Shown here: piece after piece, positions 11,950 to 26,342 of the stretch
Layout of the letters: every line of letters begins with the position of its first letter
Position numbering within the stretch: the stretch's first letter is position 1
NCBI GenBank assembly: GCA_018292915.2
Contig: JACVVK020000477.1
Location: 417,501-481,500 of the forward strand
Direction: 5' to 3'
Source: Batillaria attramentaria
Lineage: Eukaryota > Mollusca > Gastropoda > Batillariidae
Length of the DNA: 64,000 nt
Notes under the pieces: generated by a model
The model's database searches: none
What the model was told of the DNA's origin: nothing
Seen by the model: the letters and a program-made list of their open reading frames with translations, nothing else
Translations under genes and position numbers: made by a program

Positions 11950-12277
11950 CGACATATTTTATTGTTTAGATACTTGATCCGTAACAAGGGGGAGTTATAC
12001 ATGCACAATACACGATCAATCATCGTTTTCACAACAAGACACGTGTGGGTACTGGATAGTTTAAAGAGAGAGAACAAAACTCCAAAAACAACAAAAACAA
12101 AACGAAAAACATATAAAGTATCCACATTCGTGGCCGCATGCTGTTACGTGTATACGCTACAAACTACTATGGTTTATTTGCATTTTATTAGTTTATACCC
12201 CGCAAGTTTGAATTTTTTAAATAGTCGTGTGCGTGATTGTTTTGGCCTCAGTCCTTGCTAAATGTGCGTTTCCTTAT

Positions 12278-12308
<31 letters not shown>

Positions 12309-15300
12309 CATATTGCGACAGATTGTTTCCTTCACTGTGATGAGTTCATTCTCTCTCCTATATCCTGATATAACCCATGGATTTATTGACAGATTTGCGG
12401 GTCCGGCGACTGTAGTGAGGATCTTCTGTAAGACCGAGCCCCGGTTACACGTGACAGACTTACGTTCTGCCGGACAGTTCGTCTCCCATGTCGGTGACAG
12501 GATGAGCCAGATCGCCCTGTTGCCGGATCAGGTAAATATCTATATTACCGCCTGTCGGCAATGGTTCTCTACTCCTATCACAGTCTAATCCAAACGCCTC
12601 CCAAAATGCATGAAGCTTTTTCCTGTTTGCTGTCTTATCTTAGCGACCAACACCAGCAGGTTACCGTCAATGGGTCATTTGTTTTAAACGGGTCAGTAGC
12701 ACGAGGCGTACCCCAAGGTTCCCCCCTTGGTCCCCTCTTATTCAACCACGACCTCCCATGACATGTAAACCACCAACAAGTACCACGTGACTTATTTTAC
12801 ATATTTACTAATCGGACCTATCCTGACACCTAAATCACGAACAAGTGTCACGTGAGTCATTCGCTGAGGACGCAACCTTTCAGTTTCACACCGCCAGCAA
12901 CAACATCACCACAGTCACGCTAGTGGACGCTTGCAGCGGGGTTTGGACGAAGTGTCCGACTGATGCCAACGTAACTCTATGGTATTCAATCCATCTCAAA
13001 CTGAGTGCATGATTATAACAACGAGACAGGAACATCAGCTCGAACCACTTGTTCTTAATTTGTCTCTCCATAACCAGTCCATTGTTCGAATCAATGAACA
13101 CGGTTTACAGGGGGGTAATCGTTGACAACCAGTTGAAATGTCTACCACTGCCCAGTTCACTCCCCTTGATATCCGACTCTGAAGTCGGATGGTTCATCGC
13201 CAGTCCCTGACAAAGACTTACTGTATAATTCTTAAAGCGTACTGTTTAGCTGTACTAAAAATAGTCATAGACGACCAGTAAAGCCGTTAGTTTGAGTAGA
13301 AATGACAAAACCTAGAATGTTGACTGTAGGTATTTGGGAACAATTTTGCCCCAAAAGGCTGAACTGGTAAGAGTTCATAAAATTTGCAAAAAAGGTATCG
13401 AGAAATTTGTTCCTGCTGTCACAGCTGAGACATTTCATTGACACAGACTGTAAAATTATGTTATACTGCTCATATCAACACTCACATTGATCACGCCTCT
13501 ACCATTATGGAATGGAAGCAGTGACGTGCACTTACAGAGTGTCGATCAACTCCCTACATCGTAGAGCAGCAAAACTGATCCTACCTGACCCTTCCCTGTC
13601 TACTGACCAGAAACTCTAAAAACTAGAGATGTTCCCTCCCTCAACTTCTTTTCAACAAAGGGTTCAAATCCTACATGTTATTTCTGTCATGGTTTTACTG
13701 CTTCAGAATCCCGTTATTCAAGCTCCAGATTACGTCTCATTACCCTACGTCCAAGATATCTTTAAAACAAGCTTATCATTCTCGGGTGCTTCTCTTTGGA
13801 ACAGTCTGCCCACCGTGATCACAAACAGTGGACCGCTGTCTTTGTATAAAAAGGATCTCATTAATCTCTATGTTCGTAATGGGTTCTAAGGGGAACAACT
13901 GCCGCTAATAAAACTCTAAGGCAGTTTACAAAATGAATAGATGTTCCTTTGGTCGTTGTGACCATTTTAGTGACTTTTTTCCGGCTTCTAATAAAAAAGA
14001 GACTTTTGTAAAGGCCTAACGCTTCCTTACTTGTACCACATGTCGATCGACCAAGTCACTAAAAATAGCCACCAATCAGCGGTGTCTAGCTGGTTGTAGT
14101 CAGTCCGCAACCAAATAATGTCGTCTGCTCGGTACGTAATACGTACATAGAACAACGTATCAAGTTTTCCCGCGCGTTCTAGTGTGAGACCCCTTGCTGC
14201 GCGTCTTGTCCGCAACGAAAATCTCTGTCGCGGGCCGATAGAAAATGTTCTATTCTTGCGACAAAGACGCGCGTAAATTATTGCTATCAGCCAATCAGAA
14301 ACGAGTATGAGCCTGGCAGGGGAAGCCACTGGTACAACAGCGACAGCAGCACTAAAATCGCATCTTCATCTTCTTCGGATGATCTGTAGGACGCCATCTT
14401 GTAAAAACTTTCGTAGCTGTCTACGTCACGCTAGTGTGAGAGCACGATCACGCGCGTGCGACGTGGGTAGCGACACGCACGCTCGATGTGCCAAGCGTTG
14501 CGCGCGGGGCGTTACGCTAGTGTGAGAGGACCCTAAGGAAGTATCAGTATAAGTATTTCCTAGTCGGGACAGTTCTTCTTGCTGAAGCGCTTGTCGGTAA
14601 CCGATGTTTTTGAAGCCATCCTTTCTACGAAAAGACCGCACATGGCAAGGAAGTTACCGAATGTAAACAAAATCCACGCCTGGGGCATGCGCACATGTGT
14701 TTATTTATGTGTGGAGAATTACATAATGTTGTTCTGTTTTGTTTTTCGGTGCACTGCGATCTAGATAATAAAAATTCGTATTCGTATTCATGCTCTAACT
14801 TCGACTTCTGCATCGCACTAAATCGCTCCCGCTAGACTCGGAGTAGCTAGTCTGGGTTAGGCCCGTAGCCGTGGGTTAAATTAACCTCGACTTTTACATG
14901 CGGGCCCAGAAGCCGACAGAGTCATTTTTACAATTTTCTAAGCTGGAAAGTATATTTAATTTGTACATTTGTTATTTTCTTAGACAACAAACTCTTCTAC
15001 GCTTTCCTCGTTTGACAGTAAGCAGTTCTATCATTGTCAGCTCGCTATTATAGGATTCTATCTTTAGACTTCAGTGTATGCAAGCGGTGAGCACGTGATC
15101 AGCTCCGAATCACGTGGACAGTTAAATGTAGTTGACCAGACTCAGTACTGTACTTTGAAGTGCTGCTGTACCAAACACACACAAAGCGAAGTGCATCTTC
15201 GCTACACATTACTGACTGTCAGCACCGGCTCTCTGCCCCTATCACGTGATTCCATCTGTACTCTATATTACTGACTGTCAGCACCGGCTCTCTACCCCTA

Positions 15301-18300
15301 TCACGTGATTCCATCTGTACTCTATATTACCGGGTGTCAGCACCGGCTCTACCCCTATCACGTGATTCCATCTGTACTCTATATTACCGGGTGTCAGCAG
15401 TGACTCTCTACCCCTATCACGTGATTCCATCTGTACTCTATATTACCGGGTGTCAGCACCGGCTCTCTACCCCTATCAGATGATACGATCTGTACTCTAT
15501 ATTACCGGGTGTTAGCAGTGACTCTCACCTGATAGGGTGATACGATCTGTACTCTATATTACCGGGTGTTAGCAGTGACTCTCTACCCCTATCAGATGAT
15601 TCCATCTGCACTCTATATTACCGGGCGTCAGCAGTGACTCTCTACCCCTATCAGATGATTCCATCTGTACTCTATATTACCGGGTGTCAGCAGTGACTCT
15701 CTACCCCTATCAGATGATACGATCTGTACTCTATATTACCGGGTGTCAGCAGTGACTCTCTACCCCTATCACGGGATTCCATCTGTACTCTATATTACCG
15801 TCAGCTCCGGCTCTCTACCCCCTATCAGATGATTCTATATTACCGGGTGTCAGCAGTGACTCTCTACCCCTATCAGATGATACGATCTGTACTCTATATT
15901 ACCGGGTGTCAGCAGTGACTCTCTACCCCTATCACGGGATTCCATCTGTACTCTATATTACCGTCAGCTCCGGCTCTCTACCCCCTATCAGATGATTCTA
16001 TATTACCGGGTGTCAGCAGTGACTCTCTACCCCTATCAGATGATACGATCTGTACTCTATATTACCGGGTGTTAGCAGTGGCTCTCTACCCCTATCACGT
16101 GATTCCATCTGTACTCTATATTACCGGGTGTCAGCACCGGCTCTCTACCCCCTATCACATGATTCTATATTACCGGGTGTTAGCAGTCACTCTCTACCCC
16201 TATCACGTGATTCCATCTGTACTCTATATTACCGGGTGTCAGCAGTGGCTCTCTACCCCTATCACATGATTCTATATTACCGGGTGTCAGCAGTGACTCT
16301 CTACCCCTATCACATGATTCTATATTACCGGGTGTCAGCAGTGACTCTCTACCCCTATCAGATGATACGATCTGTACTCTATATTACCGGGTGTTAGCAG
16401 TGGCTCTCTACCCCTATCACATGATTCTATATTACCGGGTGTCAGCAGTGACTCTCTACCCCTATCACATGATTCTATATTACCGGGTGTCAGCAGTGAC
16501 TCTCTACCCCTATCAGATGATACGATCTGTACTCTATATTACCGGGTGTCAGCAGTGACTCTCTACCCCTATCAGATGATACGATCTGTACTCTATATTA
16601 CCGGGTGTTAGCAGTGGCTCTCTACCCCTATCACGTGATTCCATCTGTACTCTATATTACCGGGTGTCAGCACCGGCTCTCTACCCCCTATCACATGATT
16701 CTATATTACCGGGTGTTAGCAGTCACTCTCTACCCCTATCACGTGATTCCATCTGTACTCTATATTACCGGGTGTCAGCAGTGGCTCTCTACCCCTATCA
16801 CATGATTCTATATTACCGGGTGTCAGCAGTGACTCTCTACCCCTATCACATGATTCTATATTACCGGGTGTCAGCAGTGACTCTCTACCCCTATCAGATG
16901 ATACGATCTGTACTCTATATTACCGGGTGTCAGCACCGGCTCTCTACCCCTATCACATGATTCTATATTACCGGGTGTCAGCAGTGACTCTCTACCCCTA
17001 TCAGATGATACGATCTGTACTCTATATTACCGGGTGTCAGCAGTGACTCTCTGCCCCTATCACGTGATTCCATCTGTACTCTATATTACCGACTGTCAGC
17101 ACCGGCTCTCTACCCCTATCACGTGATTCCATCTGTACTCTATATTACCGACTGTCAGCACCGGCTCTCTACCCCCTATCACATGATTCTATATTACCGA
17201 CTGTCAGCACCGGCTCTCTACCCCCTATCACATGATTCTATATTACCGGGTGTCAGCAGTGACTCTCTACCCCTATCAGATGATACGATCTGTACTCTAT
17301 ATTACCGGGTGTCAGCAGTGACTCTCTACCTCTGTCAAGTGATTCGATCTGTATTCTATATTACCGGATGTCAGCAGTGACTCTCTACCCCTATCACGTG
17401 ATTCCATCTGTACGCTTAATTACCGGGTGTCAGCAGTGACTCTCTACCCCTATCACGGGATTCCATCTGTACTCTATATTACCGACTGTCAGCACCGGCT
17501 CTCTACCCCCTATCACATGATTCTATATTACCGGGTGTCAGCAGTGACTCTCTACCCCTATCAGATGATACGATCTGTACTCTATATTACCGGGTGTTAG
17601 CAGTGACTCTCTACCCCTATCAGGTGATACGATCTGTACTCTATATTACCGGGTGTCAGCAGTGACTCTCTACCCCTATCACGTGATTCCATCTGTACTC
17701 TATATTACCGTCAGCTCCGGCTCTCTACCGCTTATCACATGATTCTATATTACCGGGTGTCAGCAGTGACTCTCTACCCCTATCAGATGATACGATTTTT
17801 ACTCTATATTACCGGGTGTTAGCAGTCACTCTCTACCCCTATCAGGTGATACGATCTGTACTCTATATTACCGGGTGTCAGCAGTGACTCTCTACCCCTA
17901 TCACGTGATTCCATCTGTACTCTATATTACCGACTGTCAGCATCGGCTCTCTACCCCCTATCAGATGATTCTATATTACCGGGTGTCAGCAGTCACTCTC
18001 TACCCCTATCAGATGATACGATTGTTACTCTAAATTACCGGGTGTCAGCAGTGGCTCTCTACCCCCTATCAGGTGATTCCATTTGTACTCTATATTACCG
18101 GGTGTCAGCAGTGACTCTCTACCCCTATCACGTGATTCCATCTGTACTCTATATTACCGACTGTCAGCACCGGCTTTCTACCCCCTATCAGATGATTCTA
18201 TATTACTGGGTGTCAGCAGTGACTCTCTACCCCTATCAGATGAAACAATCTTTACTCTATATTACCGGGTGTCAGCAGTGACTCTCTACCCCTGTCAGAT

Positions 18301-18686
18301 GATACGATCATTACTCTGTATTACCGGGTGTTAGCAGTGACTCTCTACCCCTATCAGATGATACGATCTTTACTCTATATTACCGGGTGTCAGCAGTGAC
18401 ACCCTACCCCTATCAGGTGATCCGATCTTTACTCTGTATTACCGGGTGTCAACAATGAGTATCTACCCCTATCAGCTGACTCTGTGTTACCGGGTGTCAG
18501 CAGTGATCTCTACCCGGTATCAGCTGTGCGGCTTCGTTGCCCCGTCACGGTCATTGTGGAATTCACTCCCTGCCTGTCTGAGAGACTTGACGGACATGGA
18601 TCGTTTCAATTCTCACTTGAAAACGTTTCTGTTCCGGCTGGCTTTCAACTAGGTCGTTACTGTATTTATACTCTTGACTCATCTGA

Positions 18687-18745
<59 letters not shown>

Positions 18746-20063
18746 AGTATGCGCTATATCAGTATGAATCATTATTATCAGTTTAGGAAACGAATCTAAT
18801 CACCTGACTCTCCATACTTGTCACGTGACATTTTCTCTACCCTGTCTGTTTCATCAGGTGGACATGATACATCAGGCGCCTGACCTTGCCTATCTGGCCG
18901 GACCGCCCGGGACAGGCAAAACACTCGTTACAGTAATTATGTCCCTGGAGTGGCTGCGGCAACACATGACCGTGGACATCCTAAGCCGAGCTATAGAGAG
19001 CCTTGCCGCCGCCCACCTGATCAAGCAGCAGCTGGAGGAGACGGCCCGGCAGATACTGGGAGAAGAAGCGGCCAGTCGTGTCCACCTTCATGACAACCTG
19101 TGGGAAGACGGAGCTGTGGACAGACTAGTGGCGACGCTGACGGCCAGACCAACACCCGACGTCTGTCTCGTCGCTGATGAAGCGGAGTTGTTTGGGTGAG
19201 TTGTCTGTTTGTTTGATCGGATTGGATTTGTCCGTGTGTTGTTTGTTTGTATGTTTGTTCGAATGTTGATTGGTTTTATTCGTGTTTTGTTTGTGTGTTT
19301 GTTTGTGTGTTTGTTTGTTCGTGTGTTTGTTTGTGTGTTTGTTTGTTCGGATGTTGAATGGTTTTGTTCACAAACCAAACCAATCAACACCCGAAAAGAC
19401 ACACAAACAAACGTACAAACAAACAAACGCGAACAAAAACATTCACACCCGAACAAACATAAACAAACAAACAGCACACGCACAAAAACTATTGGACACC
19501 CTAACAAATACATATACAAACAGCACACGAACAAATCTTTAGCACCCACACAGAAACACAGACAGACAAACAACACACGCACAAAAACTATTGAACACCC
19601 AAACAAATACACAAACAAACAGCACACGGACAAAACCTTTAGCACCCACACCAAAACACAGACAGACAAACAACACACGAACAAACACACAAACAAACAA
19701 CACCATTCAACATCGGAACAAACACACACTTACAAATTCCCTTCTGCAGAAACGACACTGACTTGTGTCGGTAATCAGAGTAACTACTTCACCAGTCACT
19801 GCTCTACATAAATCCAAAAGTCAAAGTGAAAAGTTCAAACGATTGTATTCCTTTCTGCCCTATCGGGGTGTCAGTGGAGGAATGGACAAGTAAAAGGGAC
19901 AAGACATGCATAAATGATGAAACATTGATATTAAAGAAAAATAAACGATGCACGCAAACAGAAAAGAAGAAAAATATAATACACGTAAACTGAACTGGTA
20001 GCAGCAAAAGGAGATTTTATGAAACAAAATGCACTCGGAGAGCGTTCACAAGTAGCGTAATTT

Positions 20064-20138
<75 letters not shown>

Positions 20139-22368
20139 TTGTTACATTAAAAATGGATACTATTCTATAATTTTGATATATTTAGCAAAGTCCAGTACAT
20201 ATTTCTGTGGCATTTTCCGTTGGTGTGAGGTGTGAGTGTCTGTGTGATCAGGGTTATCTGTGGTTGACTGCGTTGAAAGTGTTGATTGATTTGTCTTGTT
20301 ACTCGTCCGTTTTAACACCCCCCCCCCCTCTCCAGCCGCTATATAATCTTTGTTGCTTGCGTGGTTTTAAGTTTAGTTTTAAGTTTGTAGGGCGCCTAGA
20401 GCTTGCCAAAGGATAAGTATAAAAGTATTCGTCATTATCATTATAATTATCAAACAAACAACACACGAACTCATTCAACAACTGAAGAAACAAACACACA
20501 AACAACACACAAACACTGAAACTATTCAACACACGAACAAACACACAGACAAACAAACAACACGCAAACAGAACCATTTAACACCGAAAACAAACACACC
20601 CTTCCAAACTGCCTTCAGTCTCCAGAAACTACAGAATGCAGGGGCGCCGGAAGATGTTGGGGGGGGGGGGGCAGAATCTCAGAGGGGGGAAACGCCAGAG
20701 CCAGTAAAAGGAAGGACGTTGCCCGGAGAAAGTGAAAAGCGGGGGGGGGGGGGGGGGGGGGCGTTCAGATGCAGCACAGACAAAAACCTTTCCGAACCAG
20801 TGAGCCAGTGAAAGGAAGGACGTTGCCCGAAGAAAGTGAAAGGGGGGGGGGGGGGGCGTTCAGATACTGCGCAGACAAAAGCCTTTACGAACCAGTGAGC
20901 CACTGAAAGGAAGGACGTTACCCAAAGAAACAGTGATTATCAGACGACTTTCTGCCAAGTCGTTTTGATATTTCATGCAACGGCTAAACTGAGTTCTCTG
21001 TTGGGTGGGATGAGGGAGAGAGCAGGAAGAGGGGGGAGGGAGGGGGGGGGGCAAGACCATGGCTTTGCCCCCCCCCCTCTTGCCATAGTCAAAAAGATAC
21101 TCTTGCCCCCCCCCCACCCGCCCCCCCCCCCCCTAGACTCCAGAGTGCAGTCCCTTTTCGGCGGGGCGTGAAAATGTGACTGCTTACACCCAGCGCCATT
21201 TTCAAAAATGGCGAATTTTTTTTAGAAAAGCAGAGACTTGTGTGTCATATGATTCGATTTGAAACGAAGTCTTGAATATCCGACCACTTTTCGTTTGGGC
21301 AAAATCTTTGCCAACGCACAATTATTGTTGCGCTTTGTTGGCACTGTTTACGTGGTACACTGATCCAACAGGATGTGAGTAAACGGCAAGGGGGTTGCAC
21401 TCTGACAGGCAAGGGTGTTGCACTCTACAGGCAAGTATTATTGCACAGTGCAGACGATCACGTAACTGCCTTGTGGTGGAATAAGAGACGATTACAAAAG
21501 CATACACACCCGTGCTCTAGGACTGAATGTAATAATAGATCTGTCCATTCAGACAGAGACATGTTATGTATGTCTCTGATTCAGAAACACGCCTACTTTC
21601 ACTCTGAAGACAGCCTGCCATCACTTGCGCCACTGAGGATCCCTCTGGGTTCAAAGCTGGTCAAGGATGACATAGTGCGCAACCTTGTGTTTGAGAGCAC
21701 CGAGACAATTTAGGCCCGTCACGGTAGCGCAGTGAGCGCCATTTCCCCACCGTGCACAGAGGTACTTTCCACTGAAAGACTCTGTGCCCCAGAGAGTGCC
21801 CCCCCCCCCCCCCCTGCAAGAGTAGGCGCCCCTGGAATGCAAAATAGAGCAGCCTGCCTGATTGTCAGCGCCGCACGGCACCAACCTATTACACCCATTC
21901 TTACACAGCTCCACTGGCTGCCAGTGCAAACTAGGATCATGTATAAGATAACCTGCCTGTGTTTCAAGGCAGTCACCATCTCTACTCCTGCCTATTGTGC
22001 TGAACGTCTCCACCTGTACACCCTCTCTCGTTCTCTCCGCTCCACTGAGCTGTGACACTGGCACTGATGTTGAGAATTGCAGTCTGTAAATACAAAACCA
22101 GAGGTGGCCGTTCATTTGTACACCTTGACCCTGTGATCTGGAACTCACTTCCATCTGAGCCGGATCAGGCATCTGCAGTCCATTGTCACCTTGAACTGAA
22201 ATGAGAGTAGCTACTTCACCATGCAGTCCCTGCTGTACATAAGATGTAGTATTCCGTCGTCAGGGGGTCACAGTGACCGGGATGGCGGAACCCCAACATG
22301 TGTAAGATTAGTGATAACCGCCAAGTACAGAGCAGGCATCGTAACCGTGACTACAAAAAGGCTCTAAA

Positions 22369-22442
<74 letters not shown>

Positions 22443-25400
22443 CCACGCACTCGGTTTACATCATTCACGGAATTGTCCACTCCCCGCTACTTCAGCTGTA
22501 CTCTCCCGCCAGTCCCGTATTTTGCAGCTTAGTCTCTTCCCGCATTCTTTTGTTCTATTTGTAGAGTAGTTTTTAGTAGTCTCTAGTTTGTTGCCCGACA
22601 AGTATTAATCATCACGCTCATATATTTTGAGCCGAATCTGTGTTGCCGGCCTTATTACATCTAACGATTCATATGATCCGCATGTAACTTTTATCGGAAT
22701 AAGTGAACACTCTGATTTTTACTCTCTTGTCAGTTGTTTCTTTCGAGAGATAGTGTAAGTTTGATGAGTGACTGTGTGCGTAGATGTGTGTGGCACGTAG
22801 GCCCGACAGTATGATGCAATACTCTTTCGCACTTCAGTCATCTTGAACACACATGTCAGAGTAGCTCACTAAACTAAATCTGTAGCGTTCCCGACAACCA
22901 CGACGACCCCACACCCGGGGCGCTACAAATACACACCAGGGGCCGTGGTCACGACGCGTTCGTAACTTTTCCGCCACCGATTTACGCACGCGAGGGTCCG
23001 TAACTTACGATTTGTGATAAAATTGGGTGGTCATGACGTTTGCGCAGAGTTACGGCCGCTCGGAAACCCTTGCGTATTGTACACCACCTAGGAGGGTGTC
23101 GGAAAGGTGCCGTAGCCTTTGCGTAGATCTGAAAAATGGCGGCCCGCTTGATTTACCAACTGCAAATGAGAAGAGCATTGCGACGGGAAAGGGTGTTCCG
23201 CGATCGTACTAACCCTTTTGACTCGTACGACGATGTGGACATGCTTCAAAGGTTTAGATTTAGGAGGAGAGACCTGCAGGAATTGTGCGATCTGCTGTAG
23301 GACGACTTGAGTGTAGAGGGGGCGCGTTCAGTTCACTACGCACCCTGCAATGCAAAGGCCCGTATGGCCGGCTGTACACACATCGTGGGTTGATTTGTTT
23401 CCTTTTTGTGGGTTAACATTTGTTGTGTGTGTTTCGGACTAGTTCAGTGCTGAACGCACTCGGTCAGTCCTCACTGATCAGCCACCACCTTTTTGATCGT
23501 ATGCCTGTCAATGCAGGTCTCATCAGTTCATTGTGTTGTCAGTGGACCCGAAATGTGCGGGTTCCGAATTCAGAGTTCTGGTCGAGTCATGTTTCTCTGC
23601 CGTAGCAAGTCAGGTTAAATGCGTGGCATGTATGTGGAGAGTTTTGTTGATGTTGTTGTTATCCTCTCCTCTTTCGTTTTTCGTTGTTCTTTGATTGAGG
23701 TTCATTCCGTTGGTTTTCTTGCCAGTGAGCCTGCTACATCAGTACGGTTTGTACGTGCAGTAAATGCTTCTACTGGTTGTAGTCCGTCCAATGTTGAGAT
23801 AGAGACTGCTAGGAAGCGGTCTATATGCGACCTGCATGCTCTCCTGATCACACTCTCCACATACATGCCACGCATTTAACCTGACGGCAGATAAACACGA
23901 CTCGATCAAAAATTCTGTAGTGAACGCGTACTGAACACACCCCCTCTACTCTTTCACGCTTCACGCTGGAAGGAGAATTTGTGCAGGCCACGTGATGGTG
24001 TTTTCCGTGGGAATCCCAGGGGTCCCACACCTATCTAAAAATAACCCGTACGTGACACCGTTTCCAGTCAGTGCGCGTCGTGACCGGCCAACTAGCGGAA
24101 GAGATAGTTTTCACGTAGCCACGTACGAACTTACGATCCGCAACCCATTTGCGCAAAGAAATTTGCGTTCGCGTCGTGACCACGGCCCCAGGACCCATGA
24201 GGAGTAGGGTGTGTCAGTCGTCTGTAAAGTAGCAACGTCCCTAAATCTATTGTTACTCATTCCGCTGTCTAGTAGTGTCTACCTAACAGACTCCCTATCA
24301 ACACAAATACAAATCACAACTCTATCAATGTCTCAGCTAAGCAAGATTTCTAACTAACATTACTAACGTATCAACACATCTAATACTATGATACACAAGA
24401 AGAATCCCGCTCTATTGTCTACAGATCTCTGCGCGCGGGGTAAAGGGGGGTAGACCAGGAATGGTTAACCTTATACTTGCCAACTCCGTAGACGGAGGGA
24501 GTTTTACTCGTCTTCACACACATCTGGGCGGAGTCAGTCTCGGTCGCTCAGTTGACCGCTGTGTGTGGGCTGTGGCCAATCACGGGACGGCTCGGGGATG
24601 ACGTCCATGCGCGCGTGTCCTCGGACCCCAGGTGTGGACTCAGCTTGCAAGACTGGGCTGACGAGGATTCCTCGCGGTTCGCGTTGTCCAGCCACAGACA
24701 AGATGCAGGCTCTGTGAGGGGTCCGCCGCAGCTGGTTCTAACCCTAAACTTTCCTTGCACCGCACTCAATGACTTGACCACAGTTCTGTTGCTAGTCGTC
24801 ATCAACATAGTTCTTATTGACGGAATATTACTGATTTAGTCAGTTCATGTAGACTTCAGTCGAGTGACAACAGGAGAATACACTGAGGGTGTCGGCTACT
24901 CACGAAACTGTCACTCCGAGTCACGAGGCATGAAGTTCTTACACAATCTCAGGCAGGAGTTCCATAGTACTGGATGTTTTCAGGTGATAATTCAGCAGTT
25001 CTTCTGGCGGCAAATCGGTAATGAGACAACACTTTGGCAGCAGTTCGGTTCGGGGGACACCTGGTCGCATCTCTCACTTAGCGTCAAACCAGGAACGTTT
25101 ATAGGCTGGCCGCGTCGGGTCTTACACCATTAACCTGCAAACCCTAAGACTGAGTCAATTAGTAGAGAGGGGAGAGATGTGTGTGAGGAGGGACTGCACG
25201 ATCACTGAGCTGTAGAGAGGGGAGAGATGTGTTGGAGGAGGGATCTGCAGGAGGTAGCTGCTGTATTTAACTATAGGGAGGCTATTCTTAGAACGGCTGG
25301 GAAACCCAGGACCCCAAAATCTCCGACAGGAGGGCTATAGAGATCTGTACGCTACCTAAAATACATTTCTCAGTATCATTTCTTAATCGTGATGCAAGAT

Positions 25401-26269
25401 ACTTTAGTCTAATTACTTCTAACTAAGTCCAACGCAGTTTTACCACACATACATCAGTTGGTGTGAGGTGTGTGTATGTGATGAGGGTTAATTATCTGCT
25501 TGAATGCATTGGAAGTGTAGCTTAATTTGTTTTGTTACATGACTGTTTGTACCCCCCCCCCCTCTTCTTCAGCCGCTGTATAGTCTTTGTTGCTTGAGCG
25601 GCGTGAATGTTTACTTTGTAACTAAGGTGCCCCCTTTTCTTCAGCCGTGGTAGTCTTTGTTGCTTGCGCGGCTTTAAGTTTTAGGTTTTCGTTTGTAAGG
25701 TTTGCCAAGGATAGACGCCATGTAAGTTCTCATTATTATTATTATTATTGCCCTATTCCGTTGGTATTTGGGGTCCCCTAGGGCTCCGCGTTAAGGCGTG
25801 TCTTAACTAGCGAAAATATTCCTAGAACTTTTATTCGCGATGGAAAAAATCCTGCGGCCGAACAAACCTTTCCCCTCGCCGAAGCCCTTTCAGTCGGCCT
25901 CTTCGGGCTTGCTCAGCATGCAATGCGAGGACCAGCGAACAAAAGCCGAACGTTTATCTGATTGGCTACCTGATTTCAAGATGGAGGTGGGCTGCGCTCG
26001 CACGTGGCCGGTGTCGGTTCAGAGTTACAAGCATTCATATTTCGGCGATAAATTAGTTTCTTGGTTTTGTTGGCATACATTGATCAGTTAGAATAATGTA
26101 CATTTGACTTGTTAAAGCTGATGCAAGAATACGCAATATTTGTAATTACGGCGTTTTTGCTTCGTATGCTAACGCCGTCTAAGGGTTCGCGTCGTCACAT
26201 GGTGAGTACCGAGTCAACGTTCCAGTCGCTGCTATTTCAGGCATTAATTAGTTTCATGGCTTACTTTCC

Positions 26270-26342
<73 letters not shown>

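Larger units (their letters stand above)
22940..24188 (+). mobile_element. Harbinger-type DNA transposon, internally deleted
   Basis: The element is 1249 bp, with perfect 19 bp terminal inverted repeats (GGGCCGTGGTCACGACGCG at 22940-22958, complement at 24170-24188). CAG lies immediately outside both ends (22937-22939 and 24189-24191), a 3 bp target duplication as PIF/Harbinger elements make. Inside is a HARBI1-like N-terminal ORF (23136-23300) and a nested inverted-repeat insertion (23609-23885). It cannot move by itself. Confidence 0.8.

Noticed and set aside
15207..18500. CRISPR-like array
   Set aside because: Units are contiguous satellite repeats without unique spacers, and the genome is eukaryotic. 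The same holds for the arrays at 41493, 42672 and 57390.
25840..26091. 83-codon ORF with Pro/Ser-rich start
   Set aside because: No recognisable domain, splice partners or repeats; recorded only as unassigned.
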